The notes under the pieces were generated by a model. That model made no database searches and was not told where the DNA came from. It saw only the letters and a program-made list of their open reading frames with translations. A stretch of 64,000 nucleotides of DNA from Nostoc sp. CENA543. Its GTDB lineage: Bacteria > Cyanobacteriota > Cyanobacteriia > Cyanobacteriales > Nostocaceae. The first letter of the stretch is position 1. Every line of letters starts with the position of its first letter. Shown here piece by piece: positions 42,817 through 52,862 of this stretch. Location of the stretch: assembly GCF_002896875.1 (NCBI RefSeq), contig NZ_CP023278.1, positions 1,116,001 through 1,180,000 on the forward strand, given 5' to 3'. Position numbers and translations under genes: made by a program.

Positions 42817-43710
42817 TTAAATTGTCATTTGATGTTTTTGAGTTAAACACATTGCCATATTTTGCTCATAATAGGCAGCTTCATTGATGAATATAGGGTA
42901 TGTTGAAGATTCGCCTGCATAGGTTATTGTTTGACCATTAAATGTTAAAAACATAGGATCACCAGGATTTAAAGCTTGATAATCTTTAAATTGAATCTGT
43001 GGATGAATCATGGCTGTAATTTCTCCTTGTTCATTTCGCGGATAATCGATTTTTTCCATGTATTTATACGAAATAAAACTATGAGAGAATGCGGGTAATT
43101 TATCTTGGTTGTAGAGTTCCAAATAGTCTAAAGTTGCGTAAACTATGTTTTGAGTTTTGAGAAATAAATCTGCGTTTAAAACACCTTGAGGTACTGCACC
43201 AACTTCAATACCCATGCCGAATTTAGCACGCGATCGCAACCCATTCTCAGCCCGTCCAGATTTTCCCGAATTATAAATTTTTATTTCAGGATGTAAAGAA
43301 CTTAAATAAGCAGCCAATTGCAAATTAAATGGTTGATCATTATCTAAAATAATAGTTATACCCATGTTGGATGTCGTACTATGCAAGTCAACTAGGAAAT
43401 CCACAGGATATTTACCATTTTGTCCATAGAGATAATTAATATTCTTAGCTAACAAATCTTCATAATTAGATAGGGTTACATCCTCTAAATTTTGCTGTAA
43501 AAAGCATCGGTTTAAATCTTTATCAATGTATCGTCTTCCGGCTGTAATAGCTTGAGGGTTAGCTAACAAAGTCAGGCTTTCAAAAGTATATCTGCGAATT
43601 AACTCAGGACATTGTTGAAACAGTTTGACTAAATATACTCCAGTTAACTCGTTTCCATGAGTTCCACCCACAATCAAAACACGATTGATAGGATAATTAT
43701 TAAGTTTCAT
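42817..43710 (-). CDS. Aspartoacylase family zinc hydrolase
   Basis: A 297-residue succinylglutamate-desuccinylase/aspartoacylase-family enzyme that removes an acyl group from an N-acyl amino acid such as N-acetylaspartate. Zinc ligands are in GGTHGNE (His and Glu, about 17-23) and in VDLHSTTSNMG (His). The substrate-binding DKDLNRCF motif (about 64-71) and the catalytic EVGAVPQGV motif are present. The start is the ATG at 43710; a TTG seven codons upstream is less likely. It is divergent from a LysR regulator across 175 bp, suggesting control by it. The substrate in cyanobacteria is unknown. Confidence 0.9.
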   Translation of the reverse strand: MKLNNYPINRVLIVGGTHGNELTGVYLVKLFQQCPELIRRYTFESLTLLANPQAITAGRRYIDKDLNRCFLQQNLEDVTLSNYEDLLAKNINYLYGQNGKYPVDFLVDLHSTTSNMGITIILDNDQPFNLQLAAYLSSLHPEIKIYNSGKSGRAENGLRSRAKFGMGIEVGAVPQGVLNADLFLKTQNIVYATLDYLELYNQDKLPAFSHSFISYKYMEKIDYPRNEQGEITAMIHPQIQFKDYQALNPGDPMFLTFNGQTITYAGESSTYPIFINEAAYYEQNMAMCLTQKHQMTI

Positions 43711-43885
43711 TGCGAGTTTTTCCTTGCACAAATTCTTTTGTTGTCATCAACATATCTGAAAAAACCGTCATCAGATAACCTGCTTTAGACAACAGTTGAT
43801 GACTATTTCGTTGATGTGATTCCTCAACAATGATTTAGGTTGGCTATATAATGCTCAACAAACAAAAATCTGGAGTCACTGACAA

Positions 43886-44797
43886 ATGAGCAGATGGCAT
43901 GAAATAGACTTGCTACAATTAAAGTATGCGATCGCTTTATATGAGCAACAGGGACTTACTAAAACTGCTGAATATTTGAATATTGACAAAGCCTTTTTGA
44001 CTAGAAAAATCACATCCCTAGAAAAACGCTTGCAGTTCAAAATATTTAAGACTAAAAAAACTCCCTTGAAATTAACAGATGCGGGTAAAGAGTTTTTAAA
44101 TATAGCCCGTCAAATTCTCAATCAATTTGAGCAAACAATCGAATTATGTCAACAATTAAATCGGGCTGAAAAAGAACACATAAATATAGGGATTAATATA
44201 TCGATAGCTAACAGCATACTACCCGAAATCATCAGAAAATTCCACGCACAGTTTCCAGCAGCAGAAATCATGTTATATGAAATGCCATCCTACGAACAAA
44301 TTGAAAAGTTACGACATCAAGAAATAGATGTAGGCTTCTTTCACCGACATAATTTAGAAAATACTCAGAGAAATAATGATGTTTTCGATAGCAAAATTAT
44401 TTTCAAAGAAAAACTAGTTATCGTTTTACCATTAAAACATCGTTTTGCTAAACAAACTCATATTTCATTGAAGACATTGGCAAATGAACAATTTATTTTG
44501 CCACCAGAACACCTATTACATAGCTTACGCGAGCAGATTAATAGTCTTTGTAAAGAATCAGGTTTTCAGCCTAAAGTTAAGCAAGAAGCAGCTTGGATAT
44601 CAACAATTTTGAGTTTAGTTGCAGGGGGAATGGGGATTTCACTACTACCGGCTAATGTCGAAAATTTACAACGAAATGGAGTAGTCTATCGTGATATTCA
44701 AGAACAATCACCAATCTTAGAAATCGTTGCTGTTTGGCGAAAGGATAATGAATCTATACTTTTGCAAAGTTTCTTGCAAGAAATCGAAAATGTATGA
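43886..44797 (+). CDS. LysR family transcriptional regulator
   Basis: A 303-residue LysR-type regulator. The winged helix-turn-helix is LLQLKYAIALYEQQGLTKTAEYLNIDKAFLTRKITSLEKRL (about 9-50). The effector domain (about 92-300) includes INIGINISIANSILPEIIRKF, DVGFFHRH and LVAGGMGISLLPANV. The hydrophilic DNA-binding domain is of usual length. Divergent orientation relative to the aspartoacylase gene is the classic layout for LysR regulators that control the neighbouring gene with an N-acyl amino acid or its product as possible effector (inference). Confidence 0.92.
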   Translation: MSRWHEIDLLQLKYAIALYEQQGLTKTAEYLNIDKAFLTRKITSLEKRLQFKIFKTKKTPLKLTDAGKEFLNIARQILNQFEQTIELCQQLNRAEKEHINIGINISIANSILPEIIRKFHAQFPAAEIMLYEMPSYEQIEKLRHQEIDVGFFHRHNLENTQRNNDVFDSKIIFKEKLVIVLPLKHRFAKQTHISLKTLANEQFILPPEHLLHSLREQINSLCKESGFQPKVKQEAAWISTILSLVAGGMGISLLPANVENLQRNGVVYRDIQEQSPILEIVAVWRKDNESILLQSFLQEIENV

Positions 44798-44811
44798 GTA
44801 ATTTCTGACGG

Positions 44812-45381
44812 TCAAATATTACCGGCTTTTAAAACCTGTTCAACAGCGATCGCTAATTCTGGAAACGTCTGTGAGATAATTTTTTCATCACCAGTAAACA
44901 CTGTTTCTTCGTAAAATCCTTCTTCCAATAACAGCACGGAAATCTTTTTCTCTAACGGATCTACAATCCAGTATTCTGGTACTTCTACCGCCGCATATTC
45001 AGACCGTTTATAACGATAGTCCCGCTTAATAGAATCTGGGCTAACCACCTCTACAATTAACAACGGTGGTGATTCAAAGACTGCTGATAAATTAATTAAG
45101 TCCCGTGCTTGCTCCTGTGTCACCACAGACAAATCAGTTAATCGAGATTTATTTCTTCCCGTCCTTACCCCAGTTTCTCGAAAAGTTAACCAAGGTAAAC
45201 TCAACCGCTTAATTTCTGTCTTGAATGCGGTGTCTAGAAAGTCAACAATCAGGAAATGCTCAATCGTTGGGGGATTCATTAATTCCAGCCTGCCATCTAC
45301 TAACTCATAGTGAAAGCCACTACCGTCATCATAGGCTAAGTATTCTTCAAATGTAAGGTTTTTTACTGGCGTAGTAACCAT
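44812..45381 (-). CDS. Uma2 family protein (DUF820)
   Basis: The third Uma2 protein, 189 residues. It starts MVTTPVKNLTFEEYLAYDDGSGFHYELVDGRLELMNPPT and has the core LLIVEVVSPDSIKRDYRYKRSEYAAVEVPEYWIVDPLEKKI with Glu, Asp and Lys positions of the PD-(D/E)XK site. It is convergent with the LysR gene (14-bp gap). The role is unknown. Confidence 0.9.
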   Translation of the reverse strand: MVTTPVKNLTFEEYLAYDDGSGFHYELVDGRLELMNPPTIEHFLIVDFLDTAFKTEIKRLSLPWLTFRETGVRTGRNKSRLTDLSVVTQEQARDLINLSAVFESPPLLIVEVVSPDSIKRDYRYKRSEYAAVEVPEYWIVDPLEKKISVLLLEEGFYEETVFTGDEKIISQTFPELAIAVEQVLKAGNI

Positions 45382-45430
45382 TGATAAATCCCCCTAAGAT
45401 ATATCTTTAATCCTAACTTGAAAGTTCTGA

Positions 45431-45617
45431 GTAGTGAGTGGTGAGTAATGAGTAATGAGTAATAAGTAATGAGTAATGAGTAATGTTTTTCTTCTCCTGC
45501 TTTCCCTGCTTTCCCAGTCCCCAATACCCAGTCCCCAGTCCCCAGTCGTAAAGAAAAGAAAATTAAGGAGAATATGATACTTTATGCCCAAAGACTAATA
45601 ACTAATGACTAATGACT
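45431..45617. repeat. Heptanucleotide arrays (GAGTAAT), (CCCCAGT), (TAATGAC)
   Basis: GAGTAAT-type units cover about 45431-45485, CCCAGTC/CCCCAGT units about 45518-45548, and TAATGAC units about 45591-45617. The last array provides the ATG of thiL (45612-45614). Confidence 0.9.
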
Positions 45618-46616
45618 AAAGTTAAAGATATTGGCGAACAAGGGCTTCTAGAAAAATTACAGCGATTTTGTCCCTCGGAAATTATTGGTGATGATGCGGC
45701 GGTATTGGTAACAGATCCAGAACAATCTTTAGTTGTCACCACAGATATGTTAGTTGATGGTGTGCATTTTAGTCATGTTACTACTTCTCCTGAAGACGCG
45801 GGTTGGCGGGCTGCGGCTGCTAACTTATCCGATTTAGCAGCAATGGGTGCTTCACCTCTGGGTATCACTGTCGGACTAGGACTTCCGGGAGATGTTAACG
45901 TCAGTTGGGTGGAAAGCTTATATCAGGGAATGACAGAGTGCTTGCAACAATACAATACTCCCATTGTTGGCGGGGATGTGGTGCGATCGCCTATCACGAC
46001 AATTTCCATCACCGCTTTTGGTCAAGTCCATCCCCAGAAAATTATCCGCCGTTCTGCTGCTAAAGTGGGAGATGCGATCGTCGTGACAGGTGTTCACGGC
46101 GCATCCCACGCAGGCTTACAACTGCTCTTAAATCCCGAAATAGGACAAAACCTCACACCAGAGGAAAAAGCGGCTTTAATCACAGCCCATCAGCGTCCCC
46201 AGCCACGATTAGATGTTTTACCCCTGCTATCTGCAATTTTTACATTTCCATGCCAGATTCCGATCGCTGGTATGGATAGCAGCGATGGTTTAGCAGATGC
46301 AGTATTACAAATCTGTCGCGCCAGTGGAGTTGGTGCTGTTTTAGACGGCGGGCAAATTCCTCTACCCACAGCTTTCGCTAATTGGTTAACTCCAGAACAA
46401 GCCCTAGAATACGCTTTATACGGTGGAGAAGACTTTGAATTAGTGCTGTGTTTACCACCAGCATTAGCAAAACATCTTATACAGATGTTAGACAACAATA
46501 CAGCCATTATTGGCACTATGACATCTCATCCCCAAGTCATACTTAAGCATCAAGATGAAAAAATCCCTGACCGAGTTCTTAGTCTCAGCCAGGGATTTCA
46601 ACATTTTAGTCAATAG
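45612..46616 (+). CDS. thiL: Thiamine-monophosphate kinase
   Basis: Phosphorylates thiamine monophosphate to the cofactor thiamine pyrophosphate. The 334-residue protein has the AIR-synthase-type fold with Mg-ATP motifs GDDAAVL (near 24), TTDMLVDGVHF, NLSDLAAMGASPLG, GGDVVRSP and MDSSDGLADAV, then GGEDFELVLCL. The N-terminus KVKDIGEQGLLEKLQRFCP is typical. Its start codon lies within a TAATGAC heptamer array, so no normal ribosome-binding site precedes it. The stop TAG is likewise within an AGTCAATAGTC repeat. Confidence 0.95.
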   Translation: MTKVKDIGEQGLLEKLQRFCPSEIIGDDAAVLVTDPEQSLVVTTDMLVDGVHFSHVTTSPEDAGWRAAAANLSDLAAMGASPLGITVGLGLPGDVNVSWVESLYQGMTECLQQYNTPIVGGDVVRSPITTISITAFGQVHPQKIIRRSAAKVGDAIVVTGVHGASHAGLQLLLNPEIGQNLTPEEKAALITAHQRPQPRLDVLPLLSAIFTFPCQIPIAGMDSSDGLADAVLQICRASGVGAVLDGGQIPLPTAFANWLTPEQALEYALYGGEDFELVLCLPPALAKHLIQMLDNNTAIIGTMTSHPQVILKHQDEKIPDRVLSLSQGFQHFSQ

Positions 46617-46741
46617 TCAACAGTCCATAATAACTGATGACTAGATTTAGATCAATTCTGCAAAATCCATCAACAAACCCAAATTGATCAAACCTTGTAA
46701 AATTAGGTCTTCTTCATTTTGAATTTTGAATTTTGAATTGA

Positions 46742-47755
46742 TTAGACCCATTTTTCAGCGACTAATTCAGCCAAATCTAAAACGCGTTGGCTGTAACCCC
46801 ACTCGTTGTCATACCAAGCCATGACTTTTACTAAGTCACTACCCATAACTAGAGTTAGGCTAGCATCCACAATAGAAGAAGCGTCCGCACCTTGATAATC
46901 AGAAGAGACCAGAGGTAGTTCACTGTAGTCTAAAATGCCTTTGAGTGGCCCTTCAGCCGCATCTTTGAGGGCTTGGTTAACTTCTTCAGTAATAGTACGC
47001 TTCTCAACCTGAACTACGAAATCTACCATTGAGACGTTTGGGGTCGGTACGCGTAAAGCAACACCATTTAGCTTACCTTTAAGCTCTGGAATTACTAAAG
47101 CCACAGCCTTTGCCGCACCGGTAGAGGTGGGGACAATGTTGATGGCGGCTGCTCTAGCACGGCGTACATCGCGGTGAGAAGCATCTAATAAACGCTGATC
47201 ACCTGTGTAGCTGTGGGTGGTGGTCATCGTACCTTTGATAATCCCGAATTTATCATGCAACACCTTGGCAATGGGAGCTAAACAGTTGGTTGTACAGCTG
47301 GCATTACTGATAACGTGGTGCTGGTTATGGTCATAATCGTGATGGTTTACACCAATTACGAAGGTACCGTCTTCGTTTTTACCGGGGGCAGTAATCAGAA
47401 CTTTCTTCGCTCCAGCATTAACGTGCTTTAAAGCACCTTCTTTGCTGGTAAATACGCCTGTTGCCTCGATAATGAGGTCAATTTCCCACTCTTTCCAGGG
47501 CAAGTTTTCTGGATTGCGATCAGATACGCATTTAATGGTCTTACCGTTAACGATGATAGAGTTGTCATCGGCAGTAATGTCAACATTCTTTAACTTCCCA
47601 AGCATGGAATCATACTTCAGGAGGTGAGCATTAGTTCTAGGATCTGATGTGTCATTAACAGCTACTAAATCGATATTGCTATTTTCCCGACCTAGCCAGC
47701 AACGTGCAAAGTTACGTCCTATACGCCCGAAACCGTTGATAGCGACTCTAATCAC
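46742..47755 (-). CDS. gap2: Glyceraldehyde-3-phosphate dehydrogenase, Gap2 type
   Basis: The photosynthetic (Calvin cycle) GAPDH of cyanobacteria, using NADPH or NADH. The 337-residue product starts at GTG ([21 protein letters not shown]) with an AGAGGG ribosome-binding site 9 bp upstream; a longer frame from a TTG adds 17 non-homologous residues. The nucleotide-binding motif is NGFGRIGR, the coenzyme-selecting region is AVNDTSD, and catalytic Cys154 lies in [12 protein letters not shown]. It ends at AEKWV, without the regulatory C-terminal extension of plant GapB. It is convergent with thiL. Confidence 0.97.
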   Translation of the reverse strand: MIRVAINGFGRIGRNFARCWLGRENSNIDLVAVNDTSDPRTNAHLLKYDSMLGKLKNVDITADDNSIIVNGKTIKCVSDRNPENLPWKEWEIDLIIEATGVFTSKEGALKHVNAGAKKVLITAPGKNEDGTFVIGVNHHDYDHNQHHVISNASCTTNCLAPIAKVLHDKFGIIKGTMTTTHSYTGDQRLLDASHRDVRRARAAAINIVPTSTGAAKAVALVIPELKGKLNGVALRVPTPNVSMVDFVVQVEKRTITEEVNQALKDAAEGPLKGILDYSELPLVSSDYQGADASSIVDASLTLVMGSDLVKVMAWYDNEWGYSQRVLDLAELVAEKWV

Positions 47756-47875
47756 AGTGTCTTGCCCTCTGTATATATGCCTATAAGTTGATATCTTTGA
47801 CCCCAATCATATCGCAAAGGGGGAGAGTATTTATAACCATAAAGTGTTAGATCCATAAAAAAAAACATATTTTTT

Positions 47876-48499
47876 TCAGATTGATCTCGTGTAGAGTCCG
47901 TGAAAAGTCATGTAGGATCTAACCTCTTCTGGAACTAGGTAGCGAATAGATTTACCTTCTCGACAAAATTGGCGAATTAAGCTTGACGAAATTCCTACTA
48001 AGGGTGTATGCAAGAGTTGCCAGTGAATAGTAACCGACTGTTTTTGAAGTTGTTGCTTTACCTGCTTGCAGATTAACTCACTTTGAGGTATATTCTCACC
48101 ACTTAGGAATCTAGGTGCGATTAACCAATTACACATTTGTGCTATTTCTTGTCCACGATACCAACGCGGTAATGTTTGGAAGGTATCCAAGCCCACAATC
48201 CAGTACCAGCGCGTGTTGGGATAACAAGCAGATAAATTAATCAAAGTGTCTATGGCATAGGAATTGCCTCGGCTTTTTGCCTCTATCTGTGAAACCGTAA
48301 ACGCTGAGTTATCTTTTGTAGCTATTTGCAGCATTGCTAACCGATGCTCAAACAAAGCTGCTGTTTTGTGAGGAGGATGGAAGCTAGGAGTCCAAATGAC
48401 TTTTTCGATCGCTGTTTGATGCAAAGCTGTCTCGGCTATTAGCAGGTGTCCCCAATGAATCGGATCAAATGTGCCACCAAAAATTGCTAGTTGTTGCAT
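47876..48499 (-). CDS. nadD: Nicotinate-nucleotide adenylyltransferase
   Basis: Makes deamido-NAD from nicotinate mononucleotide and ATP. The 207-residue product has the nucleotidyl-transferase signature GGTFDPIHWGHLLIAE (9-24) and the C-terminal motif ISSSLIRQFCREGKSIRYLVP (about 170-190), with WIVGLDTF in between. It ends about 120 bp upstream of gap2 on the same strand, so both could be expressed from one unit. Confidence 0.93.
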   Translation of the reverse strand: MQQLAIFGGTFDPIHWGHLLIAETALHQTAIEKVIWTPSFHPPHKTAALFEHRLAMLQIATKDNSAFTVSQIEAKSRGNSYAIDTLINLSACYPNTRWYWIVGLDTFQTLPRWYRGQEIAQMCNWLIAPRFLSGENIPQSELICKQVKQQLQKQSVTIHWQLLHTPLVGISSSLIRQFCREGKSIRYLVPEEVRSYMTFHGLYTRSI

Positions 48500-48652
48500 C
48501 TAGATTCTGCCTTGACCTGATGCCTGTGAGAATCGTTTTCACCCCTAACCATATTTTAATCAATTCATGCCTGAGCTTGATGAAAAATATAAAGTGGGTT
48601 CGCTAGGACTAAATATACTAATGTAGCAAAAATTAGTCAGGAATCTAAAAGT

Positions 48653-48814
48653 ATGTGTTTCAATTTACAAGAATTTCTTTCCCGATGTCCGAAAAATTTA
48701 CTGAATAATCATAAAAATAGTTTAGAAATAACGAAAATCTCCAACCAAGGTAAAATCATTCTCAACCAACCAAACCTCAGTAAAAATTCTAGACAACATC
48801 AAGGATGGCATTGA
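48653..48814 (+). CDS. Possible small protein of 53 residues
   Basis: The frame reads MCFNLQEFLSRCPKNLLNNH at its start and ends RQHQGWH. No ribosome-binding site, family or conserved feature is visible. It lies between two divergently transcribed genes and may be a chance frame. Confidence 0.2.
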   Translation: MCFNLQEFLSRCPKNLLNNHKNSLEITKISNQGKIILNQPNLSKNSRQHQGWH

Positions 48815-48826
48815 TATAAGAACTAG

Positions 48827-48856
48827 TTACGGTAAAAATCAAAATCCTGTTATGAT
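48827..48856 (+). promoter_or_regulatory. Candidate sigma-70-type promoter for murC
   Basis: TTACGG at 48827-48832, 18-bp spacer, TATGAT at 48851-48856, which is 53 bp upstream of the murC ATG. The -10 matches consensus at 5 of 6 positions; the -35 is poor. Confidence 0.35.
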
Positions 48857-48909
48857 ACGCGTGTTATTTTCTGATTATGGTGTGGTGTGGTGTTTAAGAG
48901 GAGCAATCA

Positions 48910-50382
48910 ATGAATAATTCTGTAGATTTTGGTGGTAGACCATTTCATTTTATTGGTATTGGTGGCATAGGTATGTCTGCCTTGGCATACGTTCTCGCAA
49001 AACGCCAATTGCCAGTATCAGGTTCGGATGTACGTCCAAATCATATTACACGTAAGCTAGAAGCTATCGGGACGCATATTTTCAGTAGACAAGAAGCAAG
49101 TAATCTGGAATTCTTCCACACCAAACAAGGTGTTAATGAAGTAGATTGCAACTCACCAACACAAGTTCCTGCTATTAGCTCAAATCTACCTCAAGTTATA
49201 TGCTCGACCGCAATTAATGCTAACAATTTAGAGTATAAAGCTGCTCTAGAATTGGGTTGTCCCATATGGCATCGTTCAGATGTACTAGCTGCATTGATTG
49301 CTGAACACCACAGCATTGCTGTTGCAGGGACTCACGGCAAGACGACAACCAGCAGCATGATTGGCTATATGTTATTGGAAGCTGGTTTAGATCCTACTAT
49401 TATTGTAGGTGGTGAAGTCAAAGCTTGGGAAGGCAATGCTCGCTTGGGGCAGAGTCGTTATCTGGTGGCAGAAGCAGATGAATCTGATGGCTCACTAGTG
49501 AAACATGCTCCAGAAATCGGCATTATTACTAATATTGAATTAGATCATCCTGACCACTACGAAACTTTAGAAGAAGTTGTCGATACCTTCGAGCAATTTG
49601 CCCAGGGTTGTCAAACTTTAGTGGGTAGCATTGATTGTGTGACAGTACGCGAGTTACTACGCGATCGCTTAAAACCCACAATCAGTTACAGTCTCAATCC
49701 CGAAACCAACGCAGACTACACCGTGACGAACATTGACTATCATGCCAATGGCACCACAGCTTTAGTCTGGGAAAAAGGTAAGGCCTTGGGATTGTTGACT
49801 CTGCGTTTACTAGGTCGTCATAACCTCAGTAATGCTCTAGCAGCAGTAGCTGTAGGAAGGGTTTTAGGTTTAGAATTTGGTGCGATCGCCAAAGGTATCG
49901 CCGCTTTTGAAGGTGCTAGACGACGTTTTGAGTTTCGTGGCGAAGTCGATGGAATTACTTTTATTGATGACTACGCCCATCATCCTAGCGAAATCCGCGC
50001 TACCCTAGCCGCAGCCAGATTACAAGCTAGACCTGGGCAAAGAGTCGTAGCTATATTCCAACCCCATCGCTACAGTCGGACATTAACATTTTTAGAGGAA
50101 TTTGCTGAGTCTTTCAGCCACGCTGATTTGGTGGTACTGACTGATATTTACAGTGCAGGCGAACCAAACTTGGGTCAAATCAGTGGAGAACAGCTAGCAG
50201 AAGCCGTAGCTAAAGAACATTCCCAGGTAATTTATCAACCAACTTTACCTGCGGTAACTGAATATCTCCTACAAAACCTTCGTCCTGGAGATTTAGCCCT
50301 ATTTTTAGGGGCAGGTAACTTAAATCAAGCAATTCCTGAAATCATCACTACACTTTGCGAACCTGCTACAGCTACTTCGTAA
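48910..50382 (+). CDS. murC: UDP-N-acetylmuramate--L-alanine ligase
   Basis: Adds L-Ala to UDP-MurNAc in peptidoglycan precursor synthesis. The 490-residue Mur ligase has [17 protein letters not shown] (15-31), the ATP loop [13 protein letters not shown] (about 138-150), [22 protein letters not shown] and the C-terminal [18 protein letters not shown]. An AGAGGAG ribosome-binding site at 48896-48903 fixes the ATG. murB follows on the same strand 95 bp downstream, the usual murC-murB order. Confidence 0.98.
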   Translation: MNNSVDFGGRPFHFIGIGGIGMSALAYVLAKRQLPVSGSDVRPNHITRKLEAIGTHIFSRQEASNLEFFHTKQGVNEVDCNSPTQVPAISSNLPQVICSTAINANNLEYKAALELGCPIWHRSDVLAALIAEHHSIAVAGTHGKTTTSSMIGYMLLEAGLDPTIIVGGEVKAWEGNARLGQSRYLVAEADESDGSLVKHAPEIGIITNIELDHPDHYETLEEVVDTFEQFAQGCQTLVGSIDCVTVRELLRDRLKPTISYSLNPETNADYTVTNIDYHANGTTALVWEKGKALGLLTLRLLGRHNLSNALAAVAVGRVLGLEFGAIAKGIAAFEGARRRFEFRGEVDGITFIDDYAHHPSEIRATLAAARLQARPGQRVVAIFQPHRYSRTLTFLEEFAESFSHADLVVLTDIYSAGEPNLGQISGEQLAEAVAKEHSQVIYQPTLPAVTEYLLQNLRPGDLALFLGAGNLNQAIPEIITTLCEPATATS

Positions 50383-50477
50383 AAGTGATTCTTTGGCTAG
50401 AGTCTGAATCAATTCACCCTATTGCTGTACTTGTACAGCAGATAAACGTAAAAATTTCACAATTTATTGATCTAAAG

Positions 50478-51476
50478 ATGAAAATTTCCCAGGCCGCTGG
50501 AAACGCCTGCACAGTTCCCGATTCTACAATAGAAATACCGAAAAGAAATGATTTAAGTGAGGGTAAAATCATCTATTTACCTGGCACTAATTGCGAAGTC
50601 AAATCCCAAGCTTCATTATCTGCACATACTTCTTATCGAGTCGGGGGAGCAGCTGAATGGTATGTTGCCCCACAGAACATAGAAGCATTGCAAGCCAGTC
50701 TTCAATTTGCCCAAGAAAATAATTTAAGAGTTACTACTTTAGGTGCAGGCTCGAATTTATTAGTCAGCGATCGCGGTATCTCCGGTCTAGTAATTGCCAC
50801 TCGTCATCTGCGCTACAGTCACTTTGACCCCGCCACGGGACAATTAACCGTCGCTGCTGGCGAATCTATCCCTAGTTTAGCTTTGACGGCTGCCCAACTA
50901 GGTTGGCAAGGTTTCGAGTGGGCTGTTGGTATCCCTGGTACGGTGGGTGGTGCGGTAGTTATGAACGCTGGCGCACACAGTAGCTGTATCGCAGATATGT
51001 TAGTGAGTGCTGAAGTTCTGTCTCCTGATGGTACAATCAGCACTCTTACCCCTGCAGAACTAGGTTATACCTATCGCACCTCCTTACTACAAGGAGGCGA
51101 TCGCATCGTCACTCAAGCTACATTCCAATTGCACCCAGGAGCTGATCCCGCCCAAGTCCTAGCTATTACAAAACAACATAAACAACACCGTCTGAGTACA
51201 CAACCCTACAACTATCCCAGTTGTGGTAGTGTATTCCGCAACCCCAAGCCTTATGCGGCTGGCTGGTTAATCGAACAAACGGGTTTAAAAGGCTATCAAA
51301 TTGGTGGCGCGCAAGTAGCCCATCTCCACGCCAACTTTATTGTCAATCGTGGTGGAGCCAAAGCCAATGATATTTTTAGCCTCATTCGTCATATCCAACA
51401 TACAGTACAAGAGAACTGGTCAATCTGGTTAGAACCAGAAGTAAAAATGATTGGTGAATTTCAGGCTGTAGCTTAA
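50478..51476 (+). CDS. murB: UDP-N-acetylenolpyruvoylglucosamine reductase
   Basis: FAD enzyme that reduces UDP-GlcNAc-enolpyruvate to UDP-MurNAc. From the ATG at 50478 the product has 332 residues. FAD-binding motifs are [36 protein letters not shown] and [19 protein letters not shown]; the catalytic region includes [16 protein letters not shown] and [15 protein letters not shown]. This is a type I enzyme with an N-terminal extension of about 50 residues that is not conserved in short bacterial MurB proteins. A longer frame begins within the end of murC at a TTG; the ATG is the more likely start. Works just before murC in the pathway. Confidence 0.95.
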   Translation: MKISQAAGNACTVPDSTIEIPKRNDLSEGKIIYLPGTNCEVKSQASLSAHTSYRVGGAAEWYVAPQNIEALQASLQFAQENNLRVTTLGAGSNLLVSDRGISGLVIATRHLRYSHFDPATGQLTVAAGESIPSLALTAAQLGWQGFEWAVGIPGTVGGAVVMNAGAHSSCIADMLVSAEVLSPDGTISTLTPAELGYTYRTSLLQGGDRIVTQATFQLHPGADPAQVLAITKQHKQHRLSTQPYNYPSCGSVFRNPKPYAAGWLIEQTGLKGYQIGGAQVAHLHANFIVNRGGAKANDIFSLIRHIQHTVQENWSIWLEPEVKMIGEFQAVA

Positions 51477-51497
51477 GGAAATGGCAAATAGGGAATA

Positions 51498-51545
51498 GGG
51501 AATGGGGAATGGGAAAAATCGTTCGATTCCCCATTCCCCATTTCC
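51498..51545. repeat. Long hairpin built from inverted heptamers behind murB
   Basis: AATGGGGAATGGG (51501-51513) pairs perfectly with CCCATTCCCCATT (51530-51542), extended by two further pairs and a wobble, with a 16-nt loop. Two heptamer arrays in opposite orientation make a stem of about 16 bp. It could protect or terminate the murCB transcript. Confidence 0.6.
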
Positions 51546-51771
51546 CGTCATATCAATTCACAAAAAATTCGATACAGATGCAAATGCTAAAAGGTATGCT
51601 GAGTATCACTTTCTGAATTTTGAATTTTGTAGCTTGCTTCCCGTAGGGTATTTTGAATTTTGAATTTTGAATTGGTATCAATGCCTATTTGCATGAATTC
51701 ATGGGCAAATTCCCCACCGCCTCTATAATTGAATTTGATTTGTTATTCAAAGCACACGCGGATAAATAGTT

Positions 51772-52119
51772 ATGACAGGAAAAGGACAAGGATTTGGCTT
51801 CGGCTTAGGCAAAATGAAAGAACTAGCCGAAGCGTTTAAAAAAGCACAGCAAGTTCAAGAAGGTGCAAAGCGACTCCAGGAAGAATTGGAGCAAATGGAA
51901 ATCATTGGAGAAGCTGGTGGTGGACTTGTTAAAGTGATTGTCAGTGGAAATCAGGAACCCAAGCGCGTAGAAATTTCTCCCGCCGCTTTAGAACAAGGCT
52001 CAGACATCCTCTCTGACTTGGTAACAGCAGCTATGAAAAATGCCTATGAAAAATCCACCGCTACCATGCGCGAACGGATGGAAGAATTGACAAGTGGACT
52101 AGAGTTGCCTGGGTTTTAG
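51772..52119 (+). CDS. YbaB/EbfC family nucleoid-associated protein
   Basis: A 115-residue DNA-binding dimer-forming protein of the YbaB/EbfC family. Signatures: [36 protein letters not shown], the glycine loop [26 protein letters not shown], and [13 protein letters not shown]. Probably influences nucleoid structure or gene expression. It is downstream of murC-murB but separated by 295 bp of repeats. Its TAG stop lies at the edge of a TCATTAG array. Confidence 0.92.
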   Translation: MTGKGQGFGFGLGKMKELAEAFKKAQQVQEGAKRLQEELEQMEIIGEAGGGLVKVIVSGNQEPKRVEISPAALEQGSDILSDLVTAAMKNAYEKSTATMRERMEELTSGLELPGF

Positions 52120-52147
52120 TCATTAGTCATTAGTCATTAGTCATTAG
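52117..52147. repeat. Heptanucleotide repeat (AGTCATT) x4 touching a gene end
   Basis: Four units directly behind and overlapping the TAG stop of the YbaB-family gene. Confidence 0.9.
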
Positions 52148-52254
52148 TCAAAAAACTCTCGACTATTGACTTTTGACACATTTATATTCAAAAATATTAT
52201 CAATTTTTCAGAAAAAATCTTCAAATTCTCTGGTAAGAACTACGAATTACTCTT

Positions 52255-52731
52255 ATGCCTTACAAATTGTTGTTTGTCTGCCTGGGGAACATCTGTCGTT
52301 CACCGTCGGCAGAAAACATCATGAATTATCTGATCGACAAGGATAATTTAAGCGATCGCATCCTTTGTGATTCAGCCGGTACATCTAGTTATCATATCGG
52401 CAGTCCACCTGACCGACGCATGAGTGCGGCGGCGGCAACGAAATTAGGAATTAAATTGCAAGGCAGGGCTAGACAATTTCAAAAATCTGATTTTCAGGAA
52501 TTTGACTTAATCTTAGCAATGGATCAAGATAACTATCAAGATATTCTCTCCCTTGATCCTACTGGACAATATCACCATAAAGTGCATTTGATGTGTGAAT
52601 TTTGTTCTCAACACACCCTCAAAGAAGTGCCTGACCCCTACTATGGCGGCACAGAGGGATTTAATCAAGTAATTGATTTACTGCTTGATGCCTGTGATGG
52701 TCTTTTGCAACATATTGTTAGTAAGCCCTAA
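52255..52731 (+). CDS. Low-molecular-weight protein tyrosine phosphatase
   Basis: A 158-residue phosphatase with the P-loop C-x5-R: Cys9 to Arg15 in VCLGNICRSPSAE, followed by the general-acid loop DPYYGG (about 128-133). The central CDSAGTSSYHIGSPPDRR is typical of the bacterial family. Such enzymes dephosphorylate tyrosine kinases of polysaccharide systems or other substrates; the exact target is unknown. It is not near the polysaccharide kinase gene at the end of this window. Confidence 0.93.
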   Translation: MPYKLLFVCLGNICRSPSAENIMNYLIDKDNLSDRILCDSAGTSSYHIGSPPDRRMSAAAATKLGIKLQGRARQFQKSDFQEFDLILAMDQDNYQDILSLDPTGQYHHKVHLMCEFCSQHTLKEVPDPYYGGTEGFNQVIDLLLDACDGLLQHIVSKP

Positions 52732-52744
52732 TTAATGGCAATAG

Positions 52745-52862
52745 GGCATTGGGCATTGGGCAAGCAGGAAGTGTGGGAGGGGTGGGAGGTGTGGGAGGAT
52801 AGGGAAGAAATCTTTCCCCCCTCTCCCCATTCCCCATTCCCCATTCCCCATTCCCTATTCCA
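52745..52862. repeat. G-rich and C-rich heptamer arrays in opposite orientation
   Basis: TTGGGCA-type and GTGGGAGG-type units are followed by CCCATTC units up to about 52860. They separate the phosphatase and response regulator genes, which are convergent. Confidence 0.85.

Larger units (their letters stand above)
48500..48909. other. Divergent region upstream of murC
   Basis: The 410 bp between nadD and murC contain a possible 53-codon frame (48653-48814) and a promoter-like element (48827-48856). Otherwise nothing is recognised. Confidence 0.5.

Noticed and set aside
45394-45591. 65-codon reverse frame between Uma2 and thiL genes
   Set aside because: Made almost entirely of GAGTAAT and CCCCAGT repeats.
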